A stretch of 49,590 bases of DNA from an uncultured Megamonas sp. (GTDB lineage: Bacteria > Bacillota_C > Negativicutes > Selenomonadales > Selenomonadaceae): the NCBI GenBank assembly GCA_900556715.1, contig USPM01000004.1, positions 1 to 49,590 of the forward strand, given 5' to 3'. Made by a program: the position numbers and the translations under genes. This document shows positions 34,001 to 44,093 of this stretch, one piece after another. Position 1 is the first letter of the stretch; every line of letters begins with the position of its first letter. Below the pieces are notes generated by a model. That model was not told the origin of the DNA. It did no database searches and worked only from the letters and a program-made list of their open reading frames with translations.

Positions 34001-36583
34001 TTAGCAAGTAGCCCCACCAACTAAATGTTTTTGTGCTTTTAAGTTTTCTTGTTTGCGAGATAAGAGGTCATCTGCTAATAATTGAGCTTCTACATTGGCA
34101 AAGCCTAAGCGTTCAATAGTATCAGAGAAGCGTTCGCCTGTAATACCTTGTTCACGGAATAAAAGGATAGCTTTTTCGACAATGGCTAAAACTTCTTCTT
34201 TTGATGTGAAGATTTTGGATAAAGCCTGTCCTTCTTTGACATGTTTACCCCAACGACCGCCGATATAAACGCGATAACCATCTGTATAATTATCAAAGCA
34301 ATGGAATGGGCATTTATTTACGCAAAGACCGCAGTGATTGCAATGTTTTTCATCAATAGTTATTTTTTTGTCTACGACATTTAAAGTTTTCATTGGGCAT
34401 CTATTCATTGGCTGACAGATTTTGCAACCACGACATTTTGCATAATCAATTTGAGGAACGCGTTGACCGATGATACCAATATCATTTAGATTTGGTTTTA
34501 CACAGTTATTAGGACAGCCACCAACTGCGATTTTGAATTTATGAGGAAGTTTTACATCTCTATATCCTTTATAGAAACGTTGATGAATTTCTTCAGATAA
34601 AGCAAATGTATCAATTAAGCCATATTGGCAAGTAGTACCTTTACAAGAAACCACTGGACGAACTTTCGAGCCTGTACCACCTGTTTCAAGTCCTGCATTT
34701 TGCATTAGATATTCGCGTAGAGGTTCAATATTATCATATGGAACGCCTTGAATTTCCACAGTTAATCGAGAGGTCATTGTTATTTCGCCACTGCCAAATT
34801 TTTCTGCTGCTTCAGCGATGACTTTACTTTCTTGAGCTGTAATTTTGCCGTTTCTAGTGATTACACGACCATTGAATTTATCTGCTGTATTTTTGTCTTG
34901 AAGAAAACCTAGAGCTTTTACAGCTTTTATTTCTTCAGGTGTTAATTTAGATGTAGTTTTTACTTTTACGTCATTGAAGAAAAGACCACCTTCGAGAGAA
35001 AGTGTATTTGTATATCCTAAATGTCTTAAACGATTTTGTAAGAAATATGCACGTTTACCTTTAGCACATACTAAAAGAAGTTTTTCATCTTTATCAATAC
35101 CTTCTATAGGTGCGTTTACTTTTGCCAAATCTACATATTTAGCACCGCGAATACTAGGAACTAAACCTGCATCAATTACACGATAATCCTTTGCTTTACC
35201 AGCTAGATATTCAGCAGGAGTGATGCTGATTAATTTATGGCTTAATTTATTTTGCATAATATGAACTGTTTGTACAAATGGATGAATAGCTGTGGAGAAT
35301 GGAGGTGCATAACAAAAATCCATACATTCACATTGTTCAATAGTGGCATCTAAAGAGATTGCTGTTACGGCAATATCTACCATTTTGTCTACAGCACCGC
35401 TTCCAAGTGCTTGGAAACCTAAGATTTTATGTGTGGATTTATCTACGATTAATTTGGTGATGAAAGAGCTTGCATCTGGATAGTAATGGGCTTTATCATC
35501 AACGACAGCCATTACAGTTTCTACATCGTAACCAGAATCACGAGCAACTTTTTCACTAAGACCTGTTCTAGCACAATTTAATTCTGGAAGTTTTACAATG
35601 CCTGTGCCTAATACACCAGGATATTTTTTAGGAGTATTATTTAAAATTTGAGCTAAGAGTCTGCCTTCTAAGTTGGCACTAGAACCCATTGGTGACCATT
35701 GTGCAGAATGTGTCATTCTATTGGAAACCATAGCACAATCGCCAATAGCGTAGATATCAGGTAAATTTGTCTGTAATTGTTCATTTACAAGAATAGTTCC
35801 TTTAAACATTTCCATACCTGTATCATTTAAAAAGGCAGTATTTGGTCTGATACCAACAGATAAGATTACTAAATCTGCACTTAATTCACCAGCAGAGGTT
35901 TTGAGTGCAGAAACTTTATCATCACCTAAAACTTCTTGAGCAGCAACGCCAGTTAATACGCGAATACCATGTTTTTGTAAATGTTTTTGTACATAATTAG
36001 CAATTTCGGGATCAATGACGTTAGGCATGATTTGGGGAGCAAAATCAATAACTGTTACATCGACTTTTTGAGCTAAAAGGTTTTCAGCAACTTCAAGACC
36101 GATAAAGCCACCACCGACAATAACAGCTTTTTTTACTTGATTGTTAGTAACATAGTCTCTTATATTTACAGCATCATTAGGAAGGCGTAAAGAAAATACA
36201 CCTTGTTTTTTTATACCTTCAATAGGTGGAGTGATTGGTGAAGCACCAGTAGCTATGATTAATTTATCGTAAGTATAAGTAGTTTCTTCATTAGTGATTA
36301 AATTTTTAGCTGTGACAATGTGATTGTCATTATCTACAGCAGTAGCTTCTACATTAGTAAAAACGTTTACGCCTGTCATTGCAGCATATTTTTTAGGAGT
36401 ATTAACAATTAGACTAGAGCGATCTTCGATAAAGCCTCCAATATAATATGGTAAACCACAGCCAGCATAAGAGATATCACCATCTTTAGCAATGATTGTG
36501 ATATCTAAATCACGATTTTCTCTTTTTAATTTTGCAGCAGCTTTCGTACCTGCTGCGACACCACCGATAATAAGTATTTTCAT
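34001..36583 (-). CDS. CoA-disulfide reductase / rhodanese / sirohaem reductase / ferredoxin fusion
   Basis: An 860-residue multidomain protein. Residues 1-445: FAD/NAD(P)H disulfide reductase of the CoA-disulfide/polysulfide reductase type, with IIGGVAAGTKAAAKL, redox Cys42 in YAGCGLPYYIGG, a second nucleotide motif VIVGGGFIGLE and AIGDCA. Residues about 455-540: rhodanese with Cys506 (LLLVCAKGKRA). Residues about 570-705: sulfite/nitrite reductase half with Cys647, Cys652, Cys690 and Cys694, the sirohaem/[4Fe-4S] ligands. Residues about 710-765: two [4Fe-4S] motifs (Cys717-720-723-729, the last spacing atypical, and Cys748-751-754-758). Together they could move electrons from NAD(P)H to sulfite, polysulfide or CoA-persulfide. 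The start follows GGAGG. Reaction not established. Confidence 0.85.
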   Translation of the reverse strand: MKILIIGGVAAGTKAAAKLKRENRDLDITIIAKDGDISYAGCGLPYYIGGFIEDRSSLIVNTPKKYAAMTGVNVFTNVEATAVDNDNHIVTAKNLITNEETTYTYDKLIIATGASPITPPIEGIKKQGVFSLRLPNDAVNIRDYVTNNQVKKAVIVGGGFIGLEVAENLLAQKVDVTVIDFAPQIMPNVIDPEIANYVQKHLQKHGIRVLTGVAAQEVLGDDKVSALKTSAGELSADLVILSVGIRPNTAFLNDTGMEMFKGTILVNEQLQTNLPDIYAIGDCAMVSNRMTHSAQWSPMGSSANLEGRLLAQILNNTPKKYPGVLGTGIVKLPELNCARTGLSEKVARDSGYDVETVMAVVDDKAHYYPDASSFITKLIVDKSTHKILGFQALGSGAVDKMVDIAVTAISLDATIEQCECMDFCYAPPFSTAIHPFVQTVHIMQNKLSHKLISITPAEYLAGKAKDYRVIDAGLVPSIRGAKYVDLAKVNAPIEGIDKDEKLLLVCAKGKRAYFLQNRLRHLGYTNTLSLEGGLFFNDVKVKTTSKLTPEEIKAVKALGFLQDKNTADKFNGRVITRNGKITAQESKVIAEAAEKFGSGEITMTSRLTVEIQGVPYDNIEPLREYLMQNAGLETGGTGSKVRPVVSCKGTTCQYGLIDTFALSEEIHQRFYKGYRDVKLPHKFKIAVGGCPNNCVKPNLNDIGIIGQRVPQIDYAKCRGCKICQPMNRCPMKTLNVVDKKITIDEKHCNHCGLCVNKCPFHCFDNYTDGYRVYIGGRWGKHVKEGQALSKIFTSKEEVLAIVEKAILLFREQGITGERFSDTIERLGFANVEAQLLADDLLSRKQENLKAQKHLVGGATC

Positions 36584-36715
36584 AAGAGAATACCTCCAAT
36601 ATAATATATATATAATTTATTTTAAAATGCAGATAAATTAATTTACATTTATTTTAACACTTATATTACTAAAAGTATACGAAATTATTTTAAAATTTAT
36701 ACGATTTTGATGAAG

Positions 36716-36747
36716 AAAAATAAGGCATGAAAATTATGCCTTATTTT
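36716..36747 (-). terminator. Terminator of the helicase gene
   Basis: AAAAATAAGGCAT (36716-36728) pairs perfectly with ATGCCTTATTTTT (36735-36747). It overlaps the last codons of the minus-strand helicase gene, followed by a T-rich run on that strand. Confidence 0.85.
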
Positions 36748-39338
36748 TTAGTAATAAATTGTTCGGGAATATAATTTATTAGACGGCTTAATTTACCTGA
36801 GCTAGAAAGAAATAATGCTTTTTTGGCACGAGTGATGGCTACATAGAAAAGACGTTTTTCTTCTTCAGTAATAGAGCCACTGCGTGTGCTGAAATATGAG
36901 GGAAAAATGTCATCATTCATGCCAGCTAAAAATTCATAATCAAATTCTAAGCCTTTTGCCTGATGAATAGTTATAATAGGAATTTTAGGGTGAGAAGAGG
37001 TAAGAGCATCTAAATCTGTATTAGATAAACTAGCATACTGTAATAATTCTTTGATACCATTTGTTCCTCGCTGTGAGTTAAGTTCTGCTTTGGCTAATCT
37101 AAATAAATTACGAATATTTTCTAGGCGAATAGCTCCATCTTTAGTTGTTGTAGCTTTATAGATATTTACTAAATTAAATTCTTCAACGATTTGAGCAATT
37201 AGATTTTCTAAAAGTAGATTGTCATTTAAAATATTATGCAGTTTTTGGAAAATTTGAGCTACATGAATGAATTTATTTTTTTGTTTATTGATTAATTCAC
37301 TGCGTTTTTTAGCTGTAGGAATGATTTTATCTTCGAGTAACTTGTGCAATAATTCCCATGTAGCAAAAACATCATCTAGAGAATTATGGTTTGATTTTGT
37401 TTCAAATTGAAAATGATTGCTTAGAAATTCAAGTTTATGATTAGGCAAATTAGGATAAAAACGACGAACTAAATCTAAGGTATCAAAATTTATATTAGAG
37501 AAATCTACAGGTTTTAAGTTATGTTTTAATAGATTTTGATTGAGAATATCCATATCATAACCGCGAATATTATGACCTGTGATGATGGCATCTTGGATGA
37601 ATTGACAAAATTCTTGAAGGACAAGTTTAGGATTTTCGCCATGAGTTTGTAAATATTCATCAGAAATATGGTGCACTTTTTCAGAGTCGCCAACAGGTTT
37701 ATCTGATTTTAGATAACGATTGAATTCAGCTATTTTTTTCCCTTTGCGGATTTTGATGGCAGATAATTGAATAATATTGTCTGCAAAAATATCTGTCCCC
37801 GTACCTTCAATATCAAAAACTATGATGTCTTTGGATAAATAAGCTGAAATCAAATCAGAAAAAGGTTCATAGTTTGGGTTTTGGAAATTTGCATTGATAA
37901 AATCAGATAAACGCAATCCATTTTGAAGATATTCAGCAGATGATATTTGTTTGATAGTGCGAATACCAATATTAGGGATTAAATTTATTAATATTCGTTG
38001 TAAGCTAAGATAATCATTAGGATTGATGAGATATTTCATAATGGATAGAACATCTTTTATTTCTTGACGTTTGAAAAAGCGGATATTATCTATTTGAATG
38101 AAATGGATAGGAGCTTCTTGATTTTTTTGATTATAAATATTGGCTAGATAATTTAGATGTAATGTTAAGTTTTGTAGATAATTGTTTTGACGAACTAAAA
38201 TAGCTATTTGTGTAGGTGTTTTTACTAGAGGTAATAAATTTACGATATTTTGAAAAATCCATTGGGCTTCGTTAGCTAGAGAGTTTGCTTGTTTTAATTC
38301 TATTTTATGACCTAGTTCACTGCTTTTTGAAAGTAGATTTTTGGCATAGGAATGAAGTATAGTTTCTTTGCAAAAAAGGTTTATCAAGGTATTGTATGCC
38401 ATTTCTAAAAGTAATTTTGTAGAGCGATAATTTTCATTGAAATTAATGATTAGAGGGTTATATTTTTCTGTGAAGGCAGTTAAGATTTTTTGAGGATTAG
38501 AGCCACGCCATTCATAAATAGTTTGAAATTCATCGCCACAGAGCATGATATTATTAGCAGGAAAGAGATTTTCGAGCATAGTATATTCAAAAGAACTAGT
38601 GTCTTGCATTTCATCAATCATGATATATTTGTATCGTTTTTGCCATGATGAGCATATATTTTCGTCTTGAAATAAACGATAAGCATTAGCGATTAAATCT
38701 TTGTAATCTAAACCGTGCATTTGTTGTAGAGCTAATTCATAGTTGATGATTATATTTAAACCATCAAATTGAAAAAATTTCGTTAAATTATCGTTTTGTT
38801 GTTGATTGAATGTTTTGTTGAATTTCAAATGCTGATGATAAATAGTAGTATAATCGGATTCAATATCTTCAGTATAGATATGTTTTAAAGCTCGTTCTTG
38901 CTTTAATTGCTCAATGCAATTTACGATATATTGAATATCTAAGGCTCTAGCTTTAGGAAAATTGGCGATAGTTTGTTTGATTAGCGTCTTTTGGTCTTCA
39001 TCATCAAAGATGACAAATTCCTTAAATATTGTTTGTGCTTTTTTGGCGGTAGTGGTAATCACTTGATAAGCAAAGCCATGAATGGTGCGAATGGTGATTT
39101 TATTAGCTGTTTCAAAATCTAATTGCGAAGTGATGCGATTTTTTAATTCTCGACAAGCTTTATTAGTAAAAGTTAAGCAGAGAATTTCATCAGCATTGGC
39201 ACGATTTTTATTTAAAATATTAGCTACACGATAAGAAAGTACATTTGTCTTGCCTGTGCCAGCTCCTGCACTTAAGAGTATATTTTGATTTAATTCATTG
39301 ATTACTTGATGTTGTTTTTGATTAAAAGTAATAGACAT
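36741..39338 (-). CDS. UvrD-family helicase with inserted DnaQ-type exonuclease
   Basis: An 865-residue superfamily 1A helicase. Domains 1A/1B carry Walker A AGAGTGKTN (24-32), motif Ia around LTFTNKAC, and IDEMQDTS (241-248) for Walker B. The C-terminal part has IHQAKGLEFD (791-800), FPSYF and VAITRAKKAL (833-842). Between about 503 and 672 lies a complete DEDDh 3'-5' exonuclease: VFDIEGTG (Asp509, Glu511), TGHNIRGYDMDIL (Asp595) and HNSLDDV (His651, Asp656), followed by normal helicase sequence. It is therefore nested, not an end-to-end fusion. Likely roles: DNA repair or processing of single-strand ends. No RecB partners are nearby. Confidence 0.88.
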   Translation of the reverse strand: MSITFNQKQHQVINELNQNILLSAGAGTGKTNVLSYRVANILNKNRANADEILCLTFTNKACRELKNRITSQLDFETANKITIRTIHGFAYQVITTTAKKAQTIFKEFVIFDDEDQKTLIKQTIANFPKARALDIQYIVNCIEQLKQERALKHIYTEDIESDYTTIYHQHLKFNKTFNQQQNDNLTKFFQFDGLNIIINYELALQQMHGLDYKDLIANAYRLFQDENICSSWQKRYKYIMIDEMQDTSSFEYTMLENLFPANNIMLCGDEFQTIYEWRGSNPQKILTAFTEKYNPLIINFNENYRSTKLLLEMAYNTLINLFCKETILHSYAKNLLSKSSELGHKIELKQANSLANEAQWIFQNIVNLLPLVKTPTQIAILVRQNNYLQNLTLHLNYLANIYNQKNQEAPIHFIQIDNIRFFKRQEIKDVLSIMKYLINPNDYLSLQRILINLIPNIGIRTIKQISSAEYLQNGLRLSDFINANFQNPNYEPFSDLISAYLSKDIIVFDIEGTGTDIFADNIIQLSAIKIRKGKKIAEFNRYLKSDKPVGDSEKVHHISDEYLQTHGENPKLVLQEFCQFIQDAIITGHNIRGYDMDILNQNLLKHNLKPVDFSNINFDTLDLVRRFYPNLPNHKLEFLSNHFQFETKSNHNSLDDVFATWELLHKLLEDKIIPTAKKRSELINKQKNKFIHVAQIFQKLHNILNDNLLLENLIAQIVEEFNLVNIYKATTTKDGAIRLENIRNLFRLAKAELNSQRGTNGIKELLQYASLSNTDLDALTSSHPKIPIITIHQAKGLEFDYEFLAGMNDDIFPSYFSTRSGSITEEEKRLFYVAITRAKKALFLSSSGKLSRLINYIPEQFITKK

Positions 39339-39384
39339 GATAGACTCCTGATAAATTTATGTATATTTGTAGTTTAACATAAAT

Positions 39385-39419
39385 AAAACCCCTTAGCATG
39401 ATAATACTAAGAGGTTTTT
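39385..39419 (-). terminator. Terminator of the DUF4337 gene
   Basis: A 12-bp stem with one wobble (AAAACCCCTTAG at 39385-39396 and CTAAGAGGTTTT at 39407-39418) lies just beyond the stop on the minus strand; T-rich sequence follows. Confidence 0.75.
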
Positions 39420-39421
39420 AA

Positions 39422-40039
39422 TTACATAGTTAAATTTCTATAATATGAAGTGATAAAGATACTAAATCCAATGATACCGGAAATAGAACCTATATACCAA
39501 TAATATTTTATTTTACTAAGTGTAGTCAATGAAGATAATAAAATACCTATCTGCAAAAAAATTAAAGCATTACCAAAGTTAGTAGAAATCTCTTTTGTCA
39601 ATAAATGACGTTGTTCCGCTTCTTGAGCTTTAGCTGTCAAAGTGATTTCTTCTTGCTTATATTGAGCAATTTCTTGTTCATAGATGGCTTTTTTAGCTAA
39701 AAGTTCAGTTTTTAAAGCATTATCTGTATCTTTGAGTTTAGCAAGTTCAATTTCAATAGTATAAAGTTCAGTTTCTAAAGTTGTTTTCTTAATCGTTTTT
39801 GCTTGGTAGTTTGACCAGTGGTTAAAAGCTTCATTTTGAGTAGTTACTACTTGGTTGCCTAGACTTGCAGATTTGAAAGAAGCTAGTGTGCCGACAACGG
39901 CTAAAATCAAGGTTGTAATTGCTACTAATAATTTTAAAGTTTTTGACCATGGCTTGTGGATAACTTCTTGTTTATATTCTGTTATAAAGTTATCATCTTC
40001 ATCATTTAAATTAGTTTGTTGTTTCCTATCGGGGTCCAT
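39422..40039 (-). CDS. DUF4337 membrane protein
   Basis: A 205-residue protein resembling the DUF4337 family. One hydrophobic segment lies at about 33-52 (LKLLVAITTLILAVVGTLAS), a long coiled coil with heptad character at about 75-145 (ELYTIEIELAKLKDTDNALK and following), then two hydrophobic segments near 153-200. The N terminus is acidic and presumably cytoplasmic. Function unknown. A moderate upstream ribosome site (AAAGAGATG) precedes it. Confidence 0.78.
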   Translation of the reverse strand: MDPDRKQQTNLNDEDDNFITEYKQEVIHKPWSKTLKLLVAITTLILAVVGTLASFKSASLGNQVVTTQNEAFNHWSNYQAKTIKKTTLETELYTIEIELAKLKDTDNALKTELLAKKAIYEQEIAQYKQEEITLTAKAQEAEQRHLLTKEISTNFGNALIFLQIGILLSSLTTLSKIKYYWYIGSISGIIGFSIFITSYYRNLTM

Positions 40040-40142
40040 AAATCATCTCTTTCTTTTGTTTATAAATTTAATACATAGTTAATTATAACTTAAAACAATA
40101 AGAAATAGCAATGTTTTTATTTGTTTATAATTTAATTTTAAT

Positions 40143-40520
40143 TTATTTGCTTAATAATTTTTTTTCAGCAGGAATAATGATTTCTTCATAACGGTCTACT
40201 TTTTTATTTAAACGTTCTATTACTATATTCATAGCATCAATTTGTTTTTGTAGGCGGTCGCGTTGTTCAATTAAGATATCTTTGCGAGCTTCTGCTGTGT
40301 TTTCTTGATAAAAGAGGTGAACATAATCAATCAATGCTTCAATTTGAACGCCAGCAGAACGCATACATTTTATGAATTCAATCCAATTACATGATTCTTG
40401 GTCAAAATCACGAATACCATTTGGTTTGCGTGGTACAGGTGGTATTAAACCAATACGTTCATAATAACGAATAGTATCGGGGCTGAGATCGTATTTTTGA
40501 CTTACTTCTTTAATAGTCAT
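40143..40520 (-). CDS. MerR-family transcriptional regulator
   Basis: A 125-residue MerR regulator with an N-terminal winged helix (MTIKEVSQKYDLSPDTIRYY, then ERIGLIPPVPRKPNGIRDF), a linking helix and a long C-terminal coiled coil (residues about 75-118). It lacks the Cys motifs of metal sensors and best fits the small AdhR/YyaN-type group that responds to aldehydes or other small molecules; the signal is unknown. It is divergent from the NTF2-like gene and is likely to be driven by the 19-base-spacer promoter at 40557-40587. Confidence 0.88.
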   Translation of the reverse strand: MTIKEVSQKYDLSPDTIRYYERIGLIPPVPRKPNGIRDFDQESCNWIEFIKCMRSAGVQIEALIDYVHLFYQENTAEARKDILIEQRDRLQKQIDAMNIVIERLNKKVDRYEEIIIPAEKKLLSK

Positions 40521-40532
40521 ATTATCACGTCC

Positions 40533-40561
40533 TTGTTAAGTTTTATACTTAAGAATATAAT
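40533..40561 (+). promoter_or_regulatory. Sigma-A promoter for the NTF2-like gene
   Basis: TTGTTA (40533-40538), 17-base spacer, TATAAT (40556-40561). A dyad TTAAGT-N5-ACTTAA (40536-40552) overlaps the -35 and spacer. Its -10 overlaps that of the opposing merR promoter. Confidence 0.65.
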
Positions 40562-40587
40562 AGCATTTGAAGTAAACTCTAAGTCAA
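40557..40587 (-). promoter_or_regulatory. MerR-type promoter (19-base spacer) for merR
   Basis: On the minus strand TTGACT (40587-40582), 19-base spacer, TATTAT (40562-40557). The over-long 19-base spacer is the hallmark of promoters remodelled by MerR regulators. Around and within it lies an imperfect dyad, TAGAGTTT facing AAATGCTA. It is expected to drive merR itself. Confidence 0.55.
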
Positions 40588-40615
40588 TAATTTTTACTTT
40601 GAAAGGAAGTTTTTT

Positions 40616-40987
40616 ATGTATCAAAAAGAAGAAATTATTAATTTGTGGTTTAAAATGTGGATTTATAAAAAAGATTTAGGAATGGAGAATATTTTTTCAC
40701 AAAATATAAAATATATAGAGAGCTATGGTGTAAAGTATGAGAATTTATTAGAAGTAAAACGTTGGTTTCATGAATGGAATAAAAAGAATACGGTATTATC
40801 ATGGGAGATAAAAGATTTTTGGCATAAAGATAATAAAACAATGGTTGTTTGGCATTTTAAGTGTCTTTTTGAAGGTAAAGTTGATGAATTTGAGGGAAAT
40901 AGTATTATTTATTGGAATGAAAATTTTAAGATAGATTTTTTAAAAGAATTTGCTTGTAAATTACCACAGATAAATCCATATAGGTAA
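40616..40987 (+). CDS. NTF2-like / SnoaL-like domain protein
   Basis: A 123-residue single-domain protein with the spacing of an NTF2-like alpha+beta barrel: N-terminal helices (EEIINLWFKMWIYKKDLGMEN), then IKYIESYGVKYENLLEVKRWF and alternating strands ending DFLKEF. Many such proteins bind or isomerise small molecules; no catalytic residue can be assigned. Its ribosome site is AAAGGAAG. The gene is divergent from merR and its promoter overlaps merR's, so it is probably the MerR target. It faces the minus-strand TauE gene 23 bases further on, with no clear terminator between. Confidence 0.65.
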   Translation: MYQKEEIINLWFKMWIYKKDLGMENIFSQNIKYIESYGVKYENLLEVKRWFHEWNKKNTVLSWEIKDFWHKDNKTMVVWHFKCLFEGKVDEFEGNSIIYWNENFKIDFLKEFACKLPQINPYR

Positions 40988-41010
40988 ATAATAAAATTTA
41001 CAGAATTTAT

Positions 41011-41769
41011 TTAGTGGAATAATAAAAGAATTAAGCCCCCAATTGTTGGCATAGCGACAATGGCAAATTTTAAGATTGATTTTGGTGCTAGATGTGTAAA
41101 TTTTGAACCAATAAAAGCACCTATCATTAAGCCTGCTACTGTTTGTAGAAAAATAGTGAAATCTAAATTTCCAGAAATGAGATAGCCTAGACCACCAGAA
41201 GCAGAAATAGGAAGAATAATCAACATACATGTTCCGATGGATTTTAAAAGTGGAACACCGAATATAATTAATAAACTAATTTGAATAAAAGCAGCAGCTC
41301 CTATGCCAAAAGTACCAGATAAAAAGCCATTGATACAACCGACTAATATACCATAGGTATAAAATTTTTTGCCATCTAATGATGTAGTTGGAACTTTTAA
41401 ATATTTATTTAATAAATCATTGTGATATACTTTTATATACAGAATTAGAGCTGATAGAATAATCATTAAAGCAGTAAAAATACTTAAAATATTTTCGGGT
41501 ATGATTGTGGAAAATTTAGCACCGACAAAAGCACCAACTATGCCACCTAGACCAATGATTAGACCTGTTTTTAGTTCAACTTCATTTTCTCGTAGATGAC
41601 TTATAACACCAGATAACATTGTAAAAACCATAGAAGATAAAGCAACACCTAGTGCTATATGGATAGGAATATTAAATCCGACTGTAAGTAATGTAATAGT
41701 AACACCTGCTCCACCAGCACCAACAAAACCAATTAATGCACCTAGCAATAACATAGAGATAAGTATCAT
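41011..41769 (-). CDS. TauE/SafE-family sulfite exporter-like protein
   Basis: A 252-residue membrane protein of the TauE/SafE (DUF81) family, with seven or eight hydrophobic helices. Family segments include the N-terminal LLLGALIGFVGAGGAGVTI and the repeat GCINGFLSGTFGIGAAAFIQI at mid-length. Members export sulfite, sulfoacetate or other organic anions, but the substrate here is not shown. The sulfur-redox fusion 4.4 kb away is the only sulfur-related neighbour. The start follows GAGGTG. It lies downstream of the groEL terminator on the same strand. Confidence 0.9.
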   Translation of the reverse strand: MILISMLLLGALIGFVGAGGAGVTITLLTVGFNIPIHIALGVALSSMVFTMLSGVISHLRENEVELKTGLIIGLGGIVGAFVGAKFSTIIPENILSIFTALMIILSALILYIKVYHNDLLNKYLKVPTTSLDGKKFYTYGILVGCINGFLSGTFGIGAAAFIQISLLIIFGVPLLKSIGTCMLIILPISASGGLGYLISGNLDFTIFLQTVAGLMIGAFIGSKFTHLAPKSILKFAIVAMPTIGGLILLLFH

Positions 41770-41845
41770 AGGAACTTCACCTCGAAATTTAATTTTTTTA
41801 TTATCGATTTTATTATAAAAAATAAAATCAAAAAATAATAGTGCA

Positions 41846-41878
41846 AAAGAAAAAGCCTAGTGAATTTTCACTAGGCTT
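41846..41878 (-). terminator. Terminator after groEL
   Basis: AAGCCTAGTGAA (41853-41864) pairs perfectly with TTCACTAGGCTT (41867-41878); on the minus strand a T-rich run follows. Confidence 0.9.
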
Positions 41879-41917
41879 AATTTTTTTATTTAATTCTGTT
41901 TGATATGAGATGTTAAA

Positions 41918-43549
<1,632 letters not shown>

Positions 43550-43606
43550 TTATAAAGAACCTCCTAGGATTATACATTAAAATTGTAATTAATTAGTTTC
43601 TGTTAA

Positions 43607-43888
43607 TTATTCAACAACAGCTAAGATATCGCTATCTCTAACGATTAAATAATCAGTACCATCAAATTTTACATCAGTACCAGCATATTTAGAGAAGATT
43701 ACTTTGTCGCCTACTTTTACATCAAGAGCAACTTTTTTACCTTCTACATATTTGCCTTCGCTAACTGCAACAACAGTACCTTCTTGTGGTTTTTCTTTTG
43801 CTGTATCTGGTAAAACGATACCACTTGCAGTTTTAATATCGCCTTCAGAAACTTTAATAACAACTCTGTCGCCTAATGGCTTAATCAT
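43607..43888 (-). CDS. groS: Co-chaperonin GroES
   Basis: A 93-residue GroES, lid of the GroEL cage. [15 protein letters not shown] at the N terminus, the mobile loop around [18 protein letters not shown] and the C-terminal [15 protein letters not shown] are typical. A good GGAGG site precedes it. First gene of the heat-shock operon, 49 bases downstream of CIRCE. Confidence 0.99.
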   Translation of the reverse strand: MIKPLGDRVVIKVSEGDIKTASGIVLPDTAKEKPQEGTVVAVSEGKYVEGKKVALDVKVGDKVIFSKYAGTDVKFDGTDYLIVRDSDILAVVE

Positions 43889-43937
43889 TGTATATTCCTC
43901 CTATGCGTAAATAGATTTTATAACTAATTTTATATTG

Positions 43938-43964
43938 TTAGCACTCTTTATTAGTGAGTGCTAA
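43938..43964. promoter_or_regulatory. CIRCE operator (HrcA site)
   Basis: TTAGCACTC, nine bases, GAGTGCTAA: a perfect match to the CIRCE consensus. It sits directly downstream of the predicted groES transcription start. Confidence 0.98.
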
Positions 43965-43976
43965 CTCACAATTCAT

Positions 43977-44005
43977 ATAATAAACAATTTTACAGAAAAA
44001 ATCAA
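43977..44005 (-). promoter_or_regulatory. Sigma-A promoter for groES-groEL
   Basis: Minus-strand TTGATT (44005-44000), 17-base spacer, TATTAT (43982-43977). Transcription would start near 43970, just before CIRCE. Confidence 0.8.
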
Positions 44006-44048
44006 TAGTTTTTGCGAAAAAATTTGATTTTTTGTCTTATTTAATTTA

Positions 44049-44057
44049 TGTTATAAT
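44049..44057 (+). promoter_or_regulatory. Extended -10 promoter for lacI-type gene
   Basis: TGTTATAAT is an exact TATAAT (44052-44057) preceded by TGN; no -35 at 17 bases. It lies 37 bases before the regulator gene and is divergent from the groES promoter. Confidence 0.6.
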
Positions 44058-44093
44058 TTATTTTATCTATTTGTATTATAAGGTGGTTAGGGT

